Positions 43,186 through 53,635 of a stretch of DNA of 64,000 bases are shown in pieces. Position numbers and translations under genes: made by a program. The stretch is taken from the NCBI GenBank assembly GCA_007126095.1, contig SLBZ01000058.1, positions 25,746 through 89,745 on the forward strand, in the 5' to 3' direction. Under the pieces are notes generated by a model. The model was not told the origin of the DNA. It made no database searches and worked only from the letters and a program-made list of their open reading frames with translations. This DNA is from Aquisalimonas sp. GTDB lineage: Bacteria; Pseudomonadota; Gammaproteobacteria; Nitrococcales; Aquisalimonadaceae. The stretch's first letter is position 1. Each line of letters begins with the position of its first letter.

Positions 43186-44156
43186 CAGGTGGCCTCCGGG
43201 AAATGGCTGTAACCAGGGGTCTCCAGCGACACGGGTGTCCGGTCCGAGCGCATCAGCCGCAGGCCCGGCTCGGGCTGCACGTGGCCGATGCGCGTCAGCG
43301 CCACGCCCAGACGGCTGGCGATGGCGTCCAGCTCGTGCAGCCGCGAGCGCGGCACGGTAAAGCACAGTTCGTAGTCGTCCCCGCCGGTGAGCGCCGCCTG
43401 CCACTGGCGCTCGCGACCGCCGAAGCGCAACCCCGGCTCGGACAGCGGCACCCGGTCCACATCCAGCGTGGCACCAAGATTGTCGGCGACGAGCAGATGG
43501 CCAAGATCCGCAGCAAGCCCGTCGGAGACATCCACGGCCGCGGTGGCGCGCCCGCGCAGGGCCTGCCCCAGGCTGACCCGGGGCGTGGGCCGGTGCAGCC
43601 GGTCCAGCAGGTAGGCCACGTCGGGATCATCCCGGTCCGCCCTGCCCCGCCACAGCGACAGGCCCAGGGCCGCATCGCCCAGAGTGCCGCTGACCACTAC
43701 GGCGTCACCGGGGCGCGCTCCCCGGCGCCGCAGCGCGGTGCCCGCAGGCACGAACCCGACCACCTGGATGGTGATGTTGAGCGGGCCCCTGGCGGTATCC
43801 CCACCCACGAGGCGCATCTGATGATAGGTCGCGACGCGCGCGAGCCCGCGCGAGAACTGCCGCAGCCAGTGGTCGTCTGCCTCCGGGAGCGTAAGTGCCA
43901 ACTGGAACCAGGCGGGCTGGGCCCCCATGGCGGCGAGATCGCTGAGATTCACGGCGAGGGCCTTCTCGCCGATGGCATCGGCGGGGGCGTCCACGGGGAA
44001 GTGAACGCCGTTGACCAGGCAGTCGGTGGCCATCACCAGCGAGTGGCCGGCCGGCGGCTGGAGCACGGCGCCATCGTCGCCGACGCCCACCAGAACGTCC
44101 TGACGCCGCGAGCCGACGTCGCTGAAGTAGGTGCGGATCAGGTCGAATTCCGTCAT
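43185..44156 (-). CDS. thiL: Thiamine-monophosphate kinase
   Basis: A 323-residue PurM/ThiL-fold kinase: EFDLIRTYF at the start, VGVGDDGAVL (metal/ATP), VNLSDLAAMGAQP, GGDTARGPLNIT, and VDVSDGLAADLGHL. It phosphorylates thiamine monophosphate to thiamine diphosphate. It lies 39 nt after nusB and is coupled to pgpA. Confidence 0.95.
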   Translation of the reverse strand: MTEFDLIRTYFSDVGSRRQDVLVGVGDDGAVLQPPAGHSLVMATDCLVNGVHFPVDAPADAIGEKALAVNLSDLAAMGAQPAWFQLALTLPEADDHWLRQFSRGLARVATYHQMRLVGGDTARGPLNITIQVVGFVPAGTALRRRGARPGDAVVVSGTLGDAALGLSLWRGRADRDDPDVAYLLDRLHRPTPRVSLGQALRGRATAAVDVSDGLAADLGHLLVADNLGATLDVDRVPLSEPGLRFGGRERQWQAALTGGDDYELCFTVPRSRLHELDAIASRLGVALTRIGHVQPEPGLRLMRSDRTPVSLETPGYSHFPEAT

Positions 44157-44195
44157 GCCGTCTCCCGTCCTGCCGGAGCGCCGCGTCCGCGGGGT

Positions 44196-44732
44196 TCAGC
44201 GCCGGCCGCGCGGGCGTTCGATTTCCGCGGCACGCATGGTCTGGCCGCGGGCGACCTTGTCCAGCACGCCGTTGATGTACTTGTGGCTCGCCTCTGCGCC
44301 AAAGCACTTGGCAAGCTCCACGGCCTCGTTGATGACCACCCGGTACGGAATGTCGAGACGCTCGTTGAGCTCGTAGGCGCCCATCCGCAGCACCAGGCGC
44401 TCCACCGGATCAAGACTGGCCATGGCGCGATCGAGATGCGGCGTGATCTGGGCGTCCCACTCCTCCATGCGCTCCAGTACACCATGCAACAGTTCGCGGA
44501 ACAGCTCCAGATCGGTATCCGCCATGTCCAGGGCTTCTTCCAGCTCCCGGTCCGGCTCCACGGCGGGCGGCCGCTCCGGTGGTGGCTGGTCGTCCTCGGC
44601 CGGAAGGAACTGCCCCTCGATATCACGGGCACTCTGCCCCGTGAGCTGCCACTGGTAAAGGGCCTGCAGTGCCCGTTGCCGCGCCGCACGGCGCTGGCGA
44701 TTGTCGTTCTGCCTGTTTCGCGTTCTCGCCAT
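44196..44732 (-). CDS. nusB: Transcription antitermination factor NusB
   Basis: A 178-residue all-helical protein; ARQRALQALYQWQLTG and PYRVVINEAVELAKCFG with KYINGVLDKVA are NusB motifs. It binds boxA RNA with NusE in rRNA antitermination. It is somewhat long for the family because of an acidic/proline-rich insertion at about 42-64 (PAEDDQPPPERPPAVEPD). It follows ribH by 5 nt, the classic order. Confidence 0.95.
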   Translation of the reverse strand: MARTRNRQNDNRQRRAARQRALQALYQWQLTGQSARDIEGQFLPAEDDQPPPERPPAVEPDRELEEALDMADTDLELFRELLHGVLERMEEWDAQITPHLDRAMASLDPVERLVLRMGAYELNERLDIPYRVVINEAVELAKCFGAEASHKYINGVLDKVARGQTMRAAEIERPRGRR

Positions 44733-44737
44733 GGCGT

Positions 44738-45205
44738 TCAGCTATCGAGCCTCCGCAGCAGGCTGACCATCTCCATGGCGGACATGGCCGCTTCGGCCCC
44801 TTTGTTGCCGGCCTTGGTACCAGCCCGCTCGATGGCCTGCTCGATGGAATCGACGGTGAGCACGCCGAAGGCAACGGGCAGGTCGCGGCTGGTCGCGATC
44901 TGCCCGAGCCCCTTGCTGCATTCGCCGGCGACATAGTCGAAATGGGGCGTCCCACCACGGATGACGGCGCCCAGGGCGATGACCGCATCGTACTTGCCGG
45001 ACGCGGCGACCCTGTCGGCCACCAGTGGCAATTCCCAGGCTCCCGGCGCACGCACTACGGTCAGGTGGTCTTCACCGACGCCGTGGCGCTTGAGTGCGTC
45101 CAGCGCACCGCCCAGCAGGCTGTCCACCACGAAGGCGTTGAACCGGCCCACGATAATGGCGTACTGGCCGTCAACGGACGTGAAATCACCCTCGATTGTC
45201 TTCAT
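44738..45205 (-). CDS. ribH: 6,7-dimethyl-8-ribityllumazine synthase
   Basis: A 155-residue protein with [46 protein letters not shown] and [17 protein letters not shown]. It condenses the DHBP and the pyrimidine to lumazine, usually as an icosahedral 60-mer. The ATG at 45205 has AGGTG 5 nt upstream; a GTG at 45220 would add five residues. Next in the riboflavin operon. Confidence 0.95.
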   Translation of the reverse strand: MKTIEGDFTSVDGQYAIIVGRFNAFVVDSLLGGALDALKRHGVGEDHLTVVRAPGAWELPLVADRVAASGKYDAVIALGAVIRGGTPHFDYVAGECSKGLGQIATSRDLPVAFGVLTVDSIEQAIERAGTKAGNKGAEAAMSAMEMVSLLRRLDS

Positions 45206-45247
45206 TGCACCTGTTTCCACGTTTCTGGATTGCAGTCGGCCCCGCGC

Positions 45248-46363
45248 TTACTCCGGGTCCACGTATTCAACCACTTCCATGCCGAAGCCCGATAGCGCAT
45301 GCATGCGCTTGGGCGCGCTGAGTACCCGCATGCGCCGCACGCCCAGATCGGACAGGATCTGGGCGCCCTTGCCGTAGGTGCGGAGGTCGCCGCTGGACTG
45401 GGCCGTGGGGTCGTCATCCGGCCGCTCCGCCTGACGGTGATATTCGTGCATGCGCTTGAGCAGCGCGGAGTCGTCCTCGTTGCCCCGCAGGACCACCACG
45501 ACGCCCTCGCCAGCATCGGCCACCTGCCGCAGTGCCGCCCGCAACGGCCAGCCGCAGAGGGGGCCGGTGCTGGCGAACATGTCCGAGAGGGTATTCTGCA
45601 GATGCACGCGCACCAGCGTTGGCGCGTCCGGATCGGGGCGCCCTTTGACCAGGGCGAAATGCAGGGCGTCGTCGACGTTGTCCTGATAGGCGTAGAGATG
45701 GAACGGCCCGAACTCGGTGGGCAGTTCGCAGTCGGCGACCCGCTCCACAGTACGCTCGTTGCGCACGCGGTAGGCGATCAGGTCGGCCACGGTGCCGATC
45801 TTGAGACCGTGCTCGCGCGCGAAGGCGATCAGGTCGTCGCGCCGCGCCATGGTGCCGTCCTCGTTGAGGATCTCCACGATCACCGACGAAGGCTCGAAGC
45901 CCGCCATGCGCGCCAGATCACAGCCCGCCTCCGTATGCCCGGCCCGGGTCAGCACGCCACCGGGCTGTGCCATCAGCGGGAAGATGTGACCGGGCTGGGT
46001 GATGTCCTCCGGCCTGGCGTGGGGCGCCACGGCCGCCTGAACGGTGCGCGCCCGGTCGGCGGCGGAAATGCCGGTGGTCACGCCGGTGCTGGCCTCGATG
46101 GAGACGGTGAAGTTGGTGCTCTGCGCCTCGTCCGTGCCACCGACCATGAGCGGCAGACGAAGCTGCGCGCAGCGGTCGCGGGTCAGGGTCATGCAGACCA
46201 GCCCCCGGCCGTAGCGGGCCATGAAGTTGATGTCCTCCGGGCGGACCATGCTGGACGCCATGACCAGGTCGCCTTCATTCTCCCGGTCCTCGTCATCCAT
46301 GATGACGACCATCCGGCCCTGGCTCAGGTCCTCGATGATCTCCTCAACACTGTTCATGGCCAT
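45248..46363 (-). CDS. ribB: 3,4-dihydroxy-2-butanone-4-phosphate synthase with a degenerate GTP cyclohydrolase II domain
   Basis: A 371-residue two-domain protein. The N-terminal RibB domain is intact: [36 protein letters not shown] and the catalytic EILNEDG. The C-terminal RibA-like domain (from about 205) keeps the fold but has lost the three zinc Cys (the region reads [18 protein letters not shown], one Cys only) and the RxEGRGIG motif (here [10 protein letters not shown]). It therefore should not cyclise GTP; a separate ribA is expected elsewhere. Such RibBX forms are known in gammaproteobacteria. ATG 46363 follows AGGA. Confidence 0.93.
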   Translation of the reverse strand: MAMNSVEEIIEDLSQGRMVVIMDDEDRENEGDLVMASSMVRPEDINFMARYGRGLVCMTLTRDRCAQLRLPLMVGGTDEAQSTNFTVSIEASTGVTTGISAADRARTVQAAVAPHARPEDITQPGHIFPLMAQPGGVLTRAGHTEAGCDLARMAGFEPSSVIVEILNEDGTMARRDDLIAFAREHGLKIGTVADLIAYRVRNERTVERVADCELPTEFGPFHLYAYQDNVDDALHFALVKGRPDPDAPTLVRVHLQNTLSDMFASTGPLCGWPLRAALRQVADAGEGVVVVLRGNEDDSALLKRMHEYHRQAERPDDDPTAQSSGDLRTYGKGAQILSDLGVRRMRVLSAPKRMHALSGFGMEVVEYVDPE

Positions 46364-46414
46364 GGTGTTCGTCCTGTTGCTGCGGGGCCCTGCTGGCGGC
46401 GCCACCGGTGGGGT

Positions 46415-47077
46415 TCAGTCGGCGCGAAAACCGTTCCGGGCAAGAAACTCGCGGGTAATGCCGGCACTTCCGGGTTCGGCCGCCCCGTCGCCGAGCATCA
46501 GGCGCTCCAGATAACGGGCAATAACATCCACTTCCAGATTCACCGACTGGCCGGGACGATACCCGCCGAAGCGGGTGGCGTCCATCGTGTGCGGCACGAT
46601 ATTGACATCGAAACAGGCGCCATCTACGCCGTTCACCGTCAGGCTGACGCCGTCGATGCAGATCGAGCCCTTCTCGGCAATGTAGCGCGCCAGCCGATCC
46701 GGAGCGCGGAACGTGAACCGCCAGGAGCGGCCGTCCTGCCGCCGTTCCACGACGGTGCCGAGGCCATCCACGTGACCGCTGACCAGATGCCCGCCGAGCG
46801 GTGTGGACGGCGTCAGCGCCTTTTCCAGGTTGACCCGGCTGCCCGTATCCAGGGCTCCGAGGCTGGTCCGGTCCAGGGACTCCACGGACACATCCGCGCC
46901 GAATCCGTCACCGGGCAGCTCGATGGCGGTCAGGCACACACCGTTGACGGCGATGCTGTCGCCAATGGCCACGTCGTCGAGCGGCAGCTCCCCGGTGCGA
47001 ATGCGCAGGCGCGCGTCGTCACCGCGCCGCTCCAGGGCGGCCACCTCGCCTACGGCCTGAATGATCCCGGTAAACAT
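46415..47077 (-). CDS. ribE: Riboflavin synthase, alpha subunit
   Basis: A 220-residue protein with two lumazine-binding repeats: MFTGIIQAVGEV at the start, GDSIAVNGVCLT in the first repeat and KGSICIDGVSLTVNGV in the second. It dismutates two lumazine molecules to riboflavin. It lies 2 nt after ribD. Confidence 0.96.
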   Translation of the reverse strand: MFTGIIQAVGEVAALERRGDDARLRIRTGELPLDDVAIGDSIAVNGVCLTAIELPGDGFGADVSVESLDRTSLGALDTGSRVNLEKALTPSTPLGGHLVSGHVDGLGTVVERRQDGRSWRFTFRAPDRLARYIAEKGSICIDGVSLTVNGVDGACFDVNIVPHTMDATRFGGYRPGQSVNLEVDVIARYLERLMLGDGAAEPGSAGITREFLARNGFRAD

Positions 47078-47079
47078 GG

Positions 47080-48213
47080 TTAACCCTCCTGACCTGATTC
47101 CGGTCGCGCCAGAATGCGGACGTCATCGCCGAGCTGGCGGACGTCCAGTAGCCGTAACGGCAACCGCTGGGCCATGCGCTCCAGCCCCGGCAGATGCAGC
47201 AGCGGCCGCCCTTCGTGCCCCATGAGATGGGGCGCCTGGTACAGGATCAGCTCATCCACCAGCGTCGCCGCGACGAAGGCGCCGACCAGCGTTGGCCCGG
47301 CCTCCACCAGTACTTCGTTGATCTGTCGGCGGCCAAGGGCACGCAGCACCGCATCCAGATCCAGACCATGGGGGCCGGACGGCACTTTTTCCACTTCGGC
47401 GCCGGCCGCCTCCAGGGCGGCGCGGTGCCGGCCGTTGTCGCACGCCGTGAGAATCAGCACCGGCCCTGGCTGACGCAGTATGGCCGCATCCGCCGGCATC
47501 TGCAGCCGGCTGTCCAGCACCACGCGCAGCGGCGGCGGCACATCGGCGGCGTCCGGCACGTCCCGGACGGTCATGGCCGGATCGTCGGCGACCACGGTGC
47601 CACGGCCGGTCACCACGGCACAGGAGCGGGCCCGCCACCGGTGCACATCGGCGCGCGCCGCGCTGCCGGTGATCCAGCGGCTCTCGCCGGAGGCCATGGC
47701 GGTGCGCCCGTCCAGGCTTGCGGCCAGCTTGGCCCGCACCCAGGGGCGACCCTGAGTCATGCGACGCATGAAACCGGCGTTCAGGTCCACTGCCTCGGCC
47801 TCGGCGATGCCTTCGGTGACCTGAATGCCGGCCTCGCGCAGACGCACGAGACCGGCCCCGGCCACGGCCGGATTCGGATCACGTGTGGCGATCACGACAC
47901 GGCTGACGCCGGCGGCGATCAGAGCATCCACACAGGGCGGAGTACGGCCGTGGTGGGAGCACGGCTCCAGTGTCACGTAGGCGGTGGCCCCGCGCGCCGC
48001 TTCACCGGCTGCCCGCAGCGCGTTGACTTCGGCATGGGCTTCGCCGGCGCGGGCGTGCCAGCCCTCGCCCACGTTCTCGCCCTCGCGCACGATCACGCAA
48101 CCGACCCGGGGGTTGGGGCGTGTCGTCCACAGACCAAGCCGGGCAAGCTGCAGGGCGCGGGCCATCCAGCGATGGTCACTGGTGGAGCGATGGTCGATCG
48201 TCGGCGGGGTCAT
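47080..48213 (-). CDS. ribD: Bifunctional riboflavin deaminase/reductase RibD
   Basis: A 377-residue protein. The deaminase domain has HAEVNAL (H60, E62) and the zinc Cys 85 and 94 in EPCSHHGRTPPC; the reductase domain starts near 150 (RPWVRAKLAASLDGRTA). It catalyses the second and third steps of riboflavin synthesis. ATG 48213 is used; a later ATG at 48165 is possible because the first ribosome site is weak. Confidence 0.95.
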   Translation of the reverse strand: MTPPTIDHRSTSDHRWMARALQLARLGLWTTRPNPRVGCVIVREGENVGEGWHARAGEAHAEVNALRAAGEAARGATAYVTLEPCSHHGRTPPCVDALIAAGVSRVVIATRDPNPAVAGAGLVRLREAGIQVTEGIAEAEAVDLNAGFMRRMTQGRPWVRAKLAASLDGRTAMASGESRWITGSAARADVHRWRARSCAVVTGRGTVVADDPAMTVRDVPDAADVPPPLRVVLDSRLQMPADAAILRQPGPVLILTACDNGRHRAALEAAGAEVEKVPSGPHGLDLDAVLRALGRRQINEVLVEAGPTLVGAFVAATLVDELILYQAPHLMGHEGRPLLHLPGLERMAQRLPLRLLDVRQLGDDVRILARPESGQEG

Positions 48214-48225
48214 CGGCAGGTGTCG

Positions 48226-48696
48226 CTAGTCTGAAGCGGACGGGGGCGTCTCTTCCAGGCCCTCGATGACTTCACGGAAGGCGCTCACGTCCTCGAAGCT
48301 GCGGTAGACCGATGCAAACCGCACGAACGCGACCTTGTCGAGTTCCCGAAGCTCTTCCATGACCCAGTGCCCGAGCTCCCGGGTAGGAATCTCCCGTTCA
48401 CCCTGGGCGCGGATATTGCGAATAATCCGGTGGATGGACGCCTCGATGCGATCCGTATCCACGGGGCGCTTCTCCAGTGCCCGGAGCATGCCGGTGCGAA
48501 GCTTGTCCTCGTCGAACGGCTCTCGGGTGCCATCCTGCTTCACCATCCGCGGCATCAGCAGCTCCGCGGTCTCGAACGTGGTGAAGCGCTCGCCGCACTG
48601 CCCGCACTCCCGACGACGGCGCACCTGGTCGCCCTCCCGCGCGAGGCGGGAGTCGACGACCCGGGTGTCCTGAGCCTGGCAGTACGGGCAGCGCAT
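48226..48696 (-). CDS. nrdR: Transcriptional repressor NrdR
   Basis: A 156-residue protein. The N-terminal zinc ribbon has [11 protein letters not shown] and [12 protein letters not shown]; the ATP-cone begins near [15 protein letters not shown]. It senses ATP/dATP and represses ribonucleotide reductase genes. No NrdR box pair was looked for systematically here, and none of the nrd genes lie in the window. It is 12 nt before ribD. Confidence 0.96.
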   Translation of the reverse strand: MRCPYCQAQDTRVVDSRLAREGDQVRRRRECGQCGERFTTFETAELLMPRMVKQDGTREPFDEDKLRTGMLRALEKRPVDTDRIEASIHRIIRNIRAQGEREIPTRELGHWVMEELRELDKVAFVRFASVYRSFEDVSAFREVIEGLEETPPSASD

Positions 48697-48705
48697 GCGC
48701 GTCGG

Positions 48706-49971
48706 TCAGCCCTGGTTCGCCTGGTAGACCGGCTTGCGGCGGCAGATCTCGATCACCTGATCACGCACGCGGCCAATCACCGACTGATCCGAGATGTTGT
48801 CCAGCACATCGCAGATCCAGTGGGCGAGCTGACTGGCATCCTCGGTGTCGAAGCCGCGGGTGGTGATCGCCGGCGTGCCGATCCGCAGGCCGGAGGTCAC
48901 GAACGGCGACTGGGGATCGTTGGGCACAGTGTTCTTGTTCACCGTGATGTGGGCCTCGCCGAGCGCGGCGTCCGCGTCCTTGCCGGTCAGCCCCTTGTCC
49001 ACCAGATCGATCAGAAACAGGTGGTTGTCGGTGCCGCCGGAGACCACGTTGTAGCCGCGCTCCTGCACCGTCTTGGCCATGGCGCGGGCATTGTCCACCA
49101 CGCGCTGCTGGTAGGCGTTGAAGTCGGGGCCCAACGCTTCCTTGAACGCCACGGCCTTGGCGGCGATCACGTGCATCAACGGGCCGCCCTGGGTGCCCGG
49201 GAAGATCAGCGACTGGAACTTCTTGGTGATCTCCGGGTTGTCGCGGGCGACGATCAGGCCGCCGCGCGGGCCGCGCAGGGTCTTGTGCGTGGTGGTGGTG
49301 CAGGCGTCGGCGTAGGGCACCGGGTTCGGGTAGACGCCGGCGGCGATCAGGCCGGAGACGTGGGCCATGTCCACCACCAGGTAGGCGCCCACCTTGTCCG
49401 CGATCTCGCGGAAGCGGGCCCAGTCCACCACACGGGAGTAAGCGGAGAAGCCGGCCACGATGATCTTCGGCTTGTGCTCCTGGGCGAGCTCATCCACCTG
49501 CTTGTAGTCGATCTCGCCGGTCTCCGGATCCAGCCCGTACTGCACGGCGTTGAAGATCTTGCCGGAGAAGTTGACCTTGGCGCCGTGGGTGAGGTGACCG
49601 CCGTGGTCCAGGCTCATGCCGAGAATGGTGTCGCCGGGCGAGGCCAGCGCCAGATACACGGCGGCATTGGCCTGGGAGCCGCTGTGCGGCTGGACGTTGG
49701 CATAGTCGGCGCCGAACAGCTGCTTGGCGCGCTCGATGGCCAGGCGCTCGGCTTCGTCGACGAATTCGCAGCCGCCATAGTAGCGCTTGCCGGGATAGCC
49801 TTCGGCGTACTTGTTGGTCAGGACACTGCCCTGGGCTTCCATGACCAGCGGGCTCGCATAGTTCTCGGACGCGATGAGCTCGATGTGCTCTTCCTGCCGG
49901 CGCGTTTCCTTCTGAATGGAATCCCAGAGTTCGGGATCAAAGCTGGCGATGTTCAGGTCGCTGTTGAACAT
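48706..49971 (-). CDS. glyA: Serine hydroxymethyltransferase
   Basis: A 421-residue PLP enzyme. The Schiff-base lysine is K230 in [21 protein letters not shown] (about 96-102) and [13 protein letters not shown] are further conserved. It interconverts serine and glycine and makes methylene-tetrahydrofolate. It opens the leftward glyA-nrdR-rib-nusB-thiL-pgpA unit, with 9 nt to nrdR. A hairpin lies in its leader. Confidence 0.97.
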   Translation of the reverse strand: MFNSDLNIASFDPELWDSIQKETRRQEEHIELIASENYASPLVMEAQGSVLTNKYAEGYPGKRYYGGCEFVDEAERLAIERAKQLFGADYANVQPHSGSQANAAVYLALASPGDTILGMSLDHGGHLTHGAKVNFSGKIFNAVQYGLDPETGEIDYKQVDELAQEHKPKIIVAGFSAYSRVVDWARFREIADKVGAYLVVDMAHVSGLIAAGVYPNPVPYADACTTTTHKTLRGPRGGLIVARDNPEITKKFQSLIFPGTQGGPLMHVIAAKAVAFKEALGPDFNAYQQRVVDNARAMAKTVQERGYNVVSGGTDNHLFLIDLVDKGLTGKDADAALGEAHITVNKNTVPNDPQSPFVTSGLRIGTPAITTRGFDTEDASQLAHWICDVLDNISDQSVIGRVRDQVIEICRRKPVYQANQG

Positions 49972-50341
49972 GCGGCTCCCTCGATGTTGTCAAAGAGAAA
50001 TGACGTGATCCAGGTACCAGGCACCGGGGATCACGGCCACCGGAAGCGGCCCGGACCCGCGGACGCTGTGACTCGAATGACGCGATCCGTCGGCGGCGCT
50101 GATGCGCCCGCACGACGAGCCGAGGGGCCCGGATGCTGCTCCGGAGAAGCGTATCAGTCTAACGGATTCGGGCTGTATCTGCACGGACGGGCGGTTAGTC
50201 ACGAACGACACCGCCCCCCGGCCGCAGCCTCCACGACATCCCCAACCGCTGTGCCCGAGGCTTGCCTCGCGCCGGTGAATCCTCTACAAGGGCCGAGAAC
50301 CCGGGCATCGAGCCACACCCACCGCCACCTGACGGAGCGGC
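49972..50341. other. 370-bp divergent intergenic region
   Basis: It separates glyA (leftward) from the protease/RimK pair (rightward). Apart from the hairpin at 50004-50035 it holds no convincing -35/-10 pair, riboswitch or small gene. Its base composition is similar to the coding parts. Confidence 0.5.
50004..50035 (-). promoter_or_regulatory. Hairpin in the glyA leader
   Basis: CGTGATCC (50004-50011) pairs with GGATCACG (50028-50035). An inner GGT/ACC can pair with a small bulge. It starts 33 nt upstream of the glyA start. It might be an operator palindrome or a structured leader. I see no match to the glycine riboswitch core. Confidence 0.4.
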
Positions 50342-50827
50342 ATGCGCAAACAGACACCCAACCTGATGGCCGGCTGGCGGGAATGGGCCGCCCTTCCGGA
50401 TCTGCAGATCCCCGCCATCAAGGTCAAGGTGGACACCGGCGCCCTCAGTTCGGCGCTGCACGCCATTCACATCGAGCATTTCTCCGAGGACGGCCGGGCG
50501 CGCGTGCGTTTCCGGATCCATCCGTTTCAGCGTCGCAGTCAGCCCACCATAGCCTGTACGGCAGACCTGGTCGGTGAGCGCCTGGTTACCAGTTCCAGCG
50601 GTCACCGGGAACGCCGCCCGGTCATCCGCACCCGCCTCATGCTGGCCGGTCAGGCCTGGCCCATCGATCTGACCTTGACCAACCGCGATAGCATGGGGTT
50701 TCGTATGCTGCTTGGCCGGCGGGCGATGCGCCGCCGGCTCGTCGTCAATCCATCCGCTTCCTTTATCTGCGGTCCGCCCGACGGGGCGAACCCGCAGCCC
50801 GACACACGGAGTAGCGCCGCTCGATGA
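50342..50827 (+). CDS. RimK-associated retropepsin-like/zinc protease family protein (PF05618 type)
   Basis: A 161-residue protein. The core motif [18 protein letters not shown], with the D-T-G of a retropepsin-like fold, and later [11 protein letters not shown] are typical of the ATP-dependent zinc protease family that sits beside rimK. The family is called RimB in some pseudomonads. It may remove or limit the glutamate tails added by RimK. Its stop overlaps rimK's ATG by 4 nt (ATGA), so the pair is coupled. GGAGC precedes the start. Confidence 0.85.
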   Translation: MRKQTPNLMAGWREWAALPDLQIPAIKVKVDTGALSSALHAIHIEHFSEDGRARVRFRIHPFQRRSQPTIACTADLVGERLVTSSSGHRERRPVIRTRLMLAGQAWPIDLTLTNRDSMGFRMLLGRRAMRRRLVVNPSASFICGPPDGANPQPDTRSSAAR

Positions 50828-51729
50828 ACATCGTCATCCTCTCGCGCAACCGCAAGCTCTACTCCACCCGGCGTCTGGTCGAAGCCGGGGAAGCTCGCGA
50901 GCATACGGTCCGCGTGGTGGACCCGCTGCGGTGCTACATGAACATCAGTTCCCACAAGCCGGAGATCCACTACAAGGGCGAGGTGCTGGAAATGCCGGAC
51001 GCGGTGATCCCGCGGATCGGCGCCTCGATCACCTTCTACGGCACGGCCGTGGTGCGCCAGTTCGAGATGATGGGCGTGTTCCCGCTGAACGAGTCCGTGG
51101 CCATCAGCCGCTCCCGGGACAAGCTGCGCTCCCTGCAACTGCTCTCGCGGCGCGGCATCGGCCTGCCGGTGACGGGGTTCGGCTACTCGCCGGACGACAA
51201 CCAGGACCTGATCAACCTGGTGGGCGGAGCGCCGCTGGTGGTCAAGCTACTGGAGGGCACTCAGGGCCGCGGCGTGGTGCTCGCCGAGACCAACAAGGCA
51301 GCGGAGAGCGTCATCGACGCCTTCCGCGGCCTCAAGGCGTATTTCATGACGCAGGAGTACATCCGCGAGGCCAACGGCGCCGACATTCGCTGTTTCGTGG
51401 TCGGCGACAAGATCGTGGGCAGCATGATCCGCCAGGCGCAGGAGGGCGAATTCCGCTCCAACGTGCACCGGGGCGGCTCGGTACGGCCCATCCGCATCAC
51501 GCCGGAAGAACGCTCCACCGCGGTACGGGCGGCCAAGATCATGGGACTGAACACCGCCGGTGTGGACATCATGCGGTCCAATCACGGCCCGGTGGTGCTG
51601 GAGGTCAACTCCTCCCCGGGGCTGGAGGGTATCGAGCGGGCCACCGGCAAGGACATTGCCACCCATGTAATCCAGTTCCTGGAGAAGCGCGGCCGCAAAG
51701 GCAAGACCGGCACCCGCGGCAAGGGGTGA
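50824..51729 (+). CDS. rimK: Ribosomal protein S6-L-glutamate ligase RimK
   Basis: A 301-residue ATP-grasp ligase. It begins [21 protein letters not shown], has [22 protein letters not shown], the ATP-grasp lid [14 protein letters not shown] and [20 protein letters not shown] metal site. It adds glutamates to the C-terminus of ribosomal protein S6. Coupled to the upstream protease gene; ettA, another translation factor, follows 100 nt later. Confidence 0.96.
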   Translation: MNIVILSRNRKLYSTRRLVEAGEAREHTVRVVDPLRCYMNISSHKPEIHYKGEVLEMPDAVIPRIGASITFYGTAVVRQFEMMGVFPLNESVAISRSRDKLRSLQLLSRRGIGLPVTGFGYSPDDNQDLINLVGGAPLVVKLLEGTQGRGVVLAETNKAAESVIDAFRGLKAYFMTQEYIREANGADIRCFVVGDKIVGSMIRQAQEGEFRSNVHRGGSVRPIRITPEERSTAVRAAKIMGLNTAGVDIMRSNHGPVVLEVNSSPGLEGIERATGKDIATHVIQFLEKRGRKGKTGTRGKG

Positions 51730-51829
51730 AGATGGGTCCTCCGGCTCATTCATTGGCAGGGACTGGCCAGCGAACGCGCGACAGGTAGAATGTTGCATCA
51801 TTTCACGGAACAGCAGGTTTAACTGACCA

Positions 51830-53494
<1,665 letters not shown>

Positions 53495-53518
53495 CGGAAT
53501 AACGGGGTGGTGGATGGT

Positions 53519-53620
53519 GGTGGACCTGAAGGTCCACCCTACGCCATCCCCTTCACCGTTCCCCGATTCCGGGCGTCAATTCATCCTGCGTCATGCGTAG
53601 GGTGGACCTTCAGGTCCACC
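53519..53620. repeat. REP doublet (REPIN-like) between convergent genes
   Basis: Two copies of a 24-nt unit stand head to head. Copy 2 is GTAG (53597-53600) plus a 20-nt palindromic hairpin GGTGGACC-ttca-GGTCCACC (53601-53620). Copy 1 is its exact inverse: hairpin 53519-53538 followed by CTAC (53539-53542). The spacer is 54 nt. The leading GTAG tetranucleotide and following hairpin are the form that RAYT transposases recognise. Copies 1 and 2 can also pair with each other as a long terminator stem between ettA and manC. A third copy lies at 61350-61373. Confidence 0.82.
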
Positions 53621-53635
53621 ATCCCGATCCGGCTC

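Noticed and set aside
46364-46414. FMN riboswitch before a riboflavin gene
   Set aside because: The rib genes are packed with gaps of 2-51 nt, too short for the FMN aptamer, and the glyA leader shows no such core.
49972-50341. Glycine riboswitch upstream of glyA
   Set aside because: Only a simple hairpin is seen; the paired glycine-aptamer core sequences are missing.
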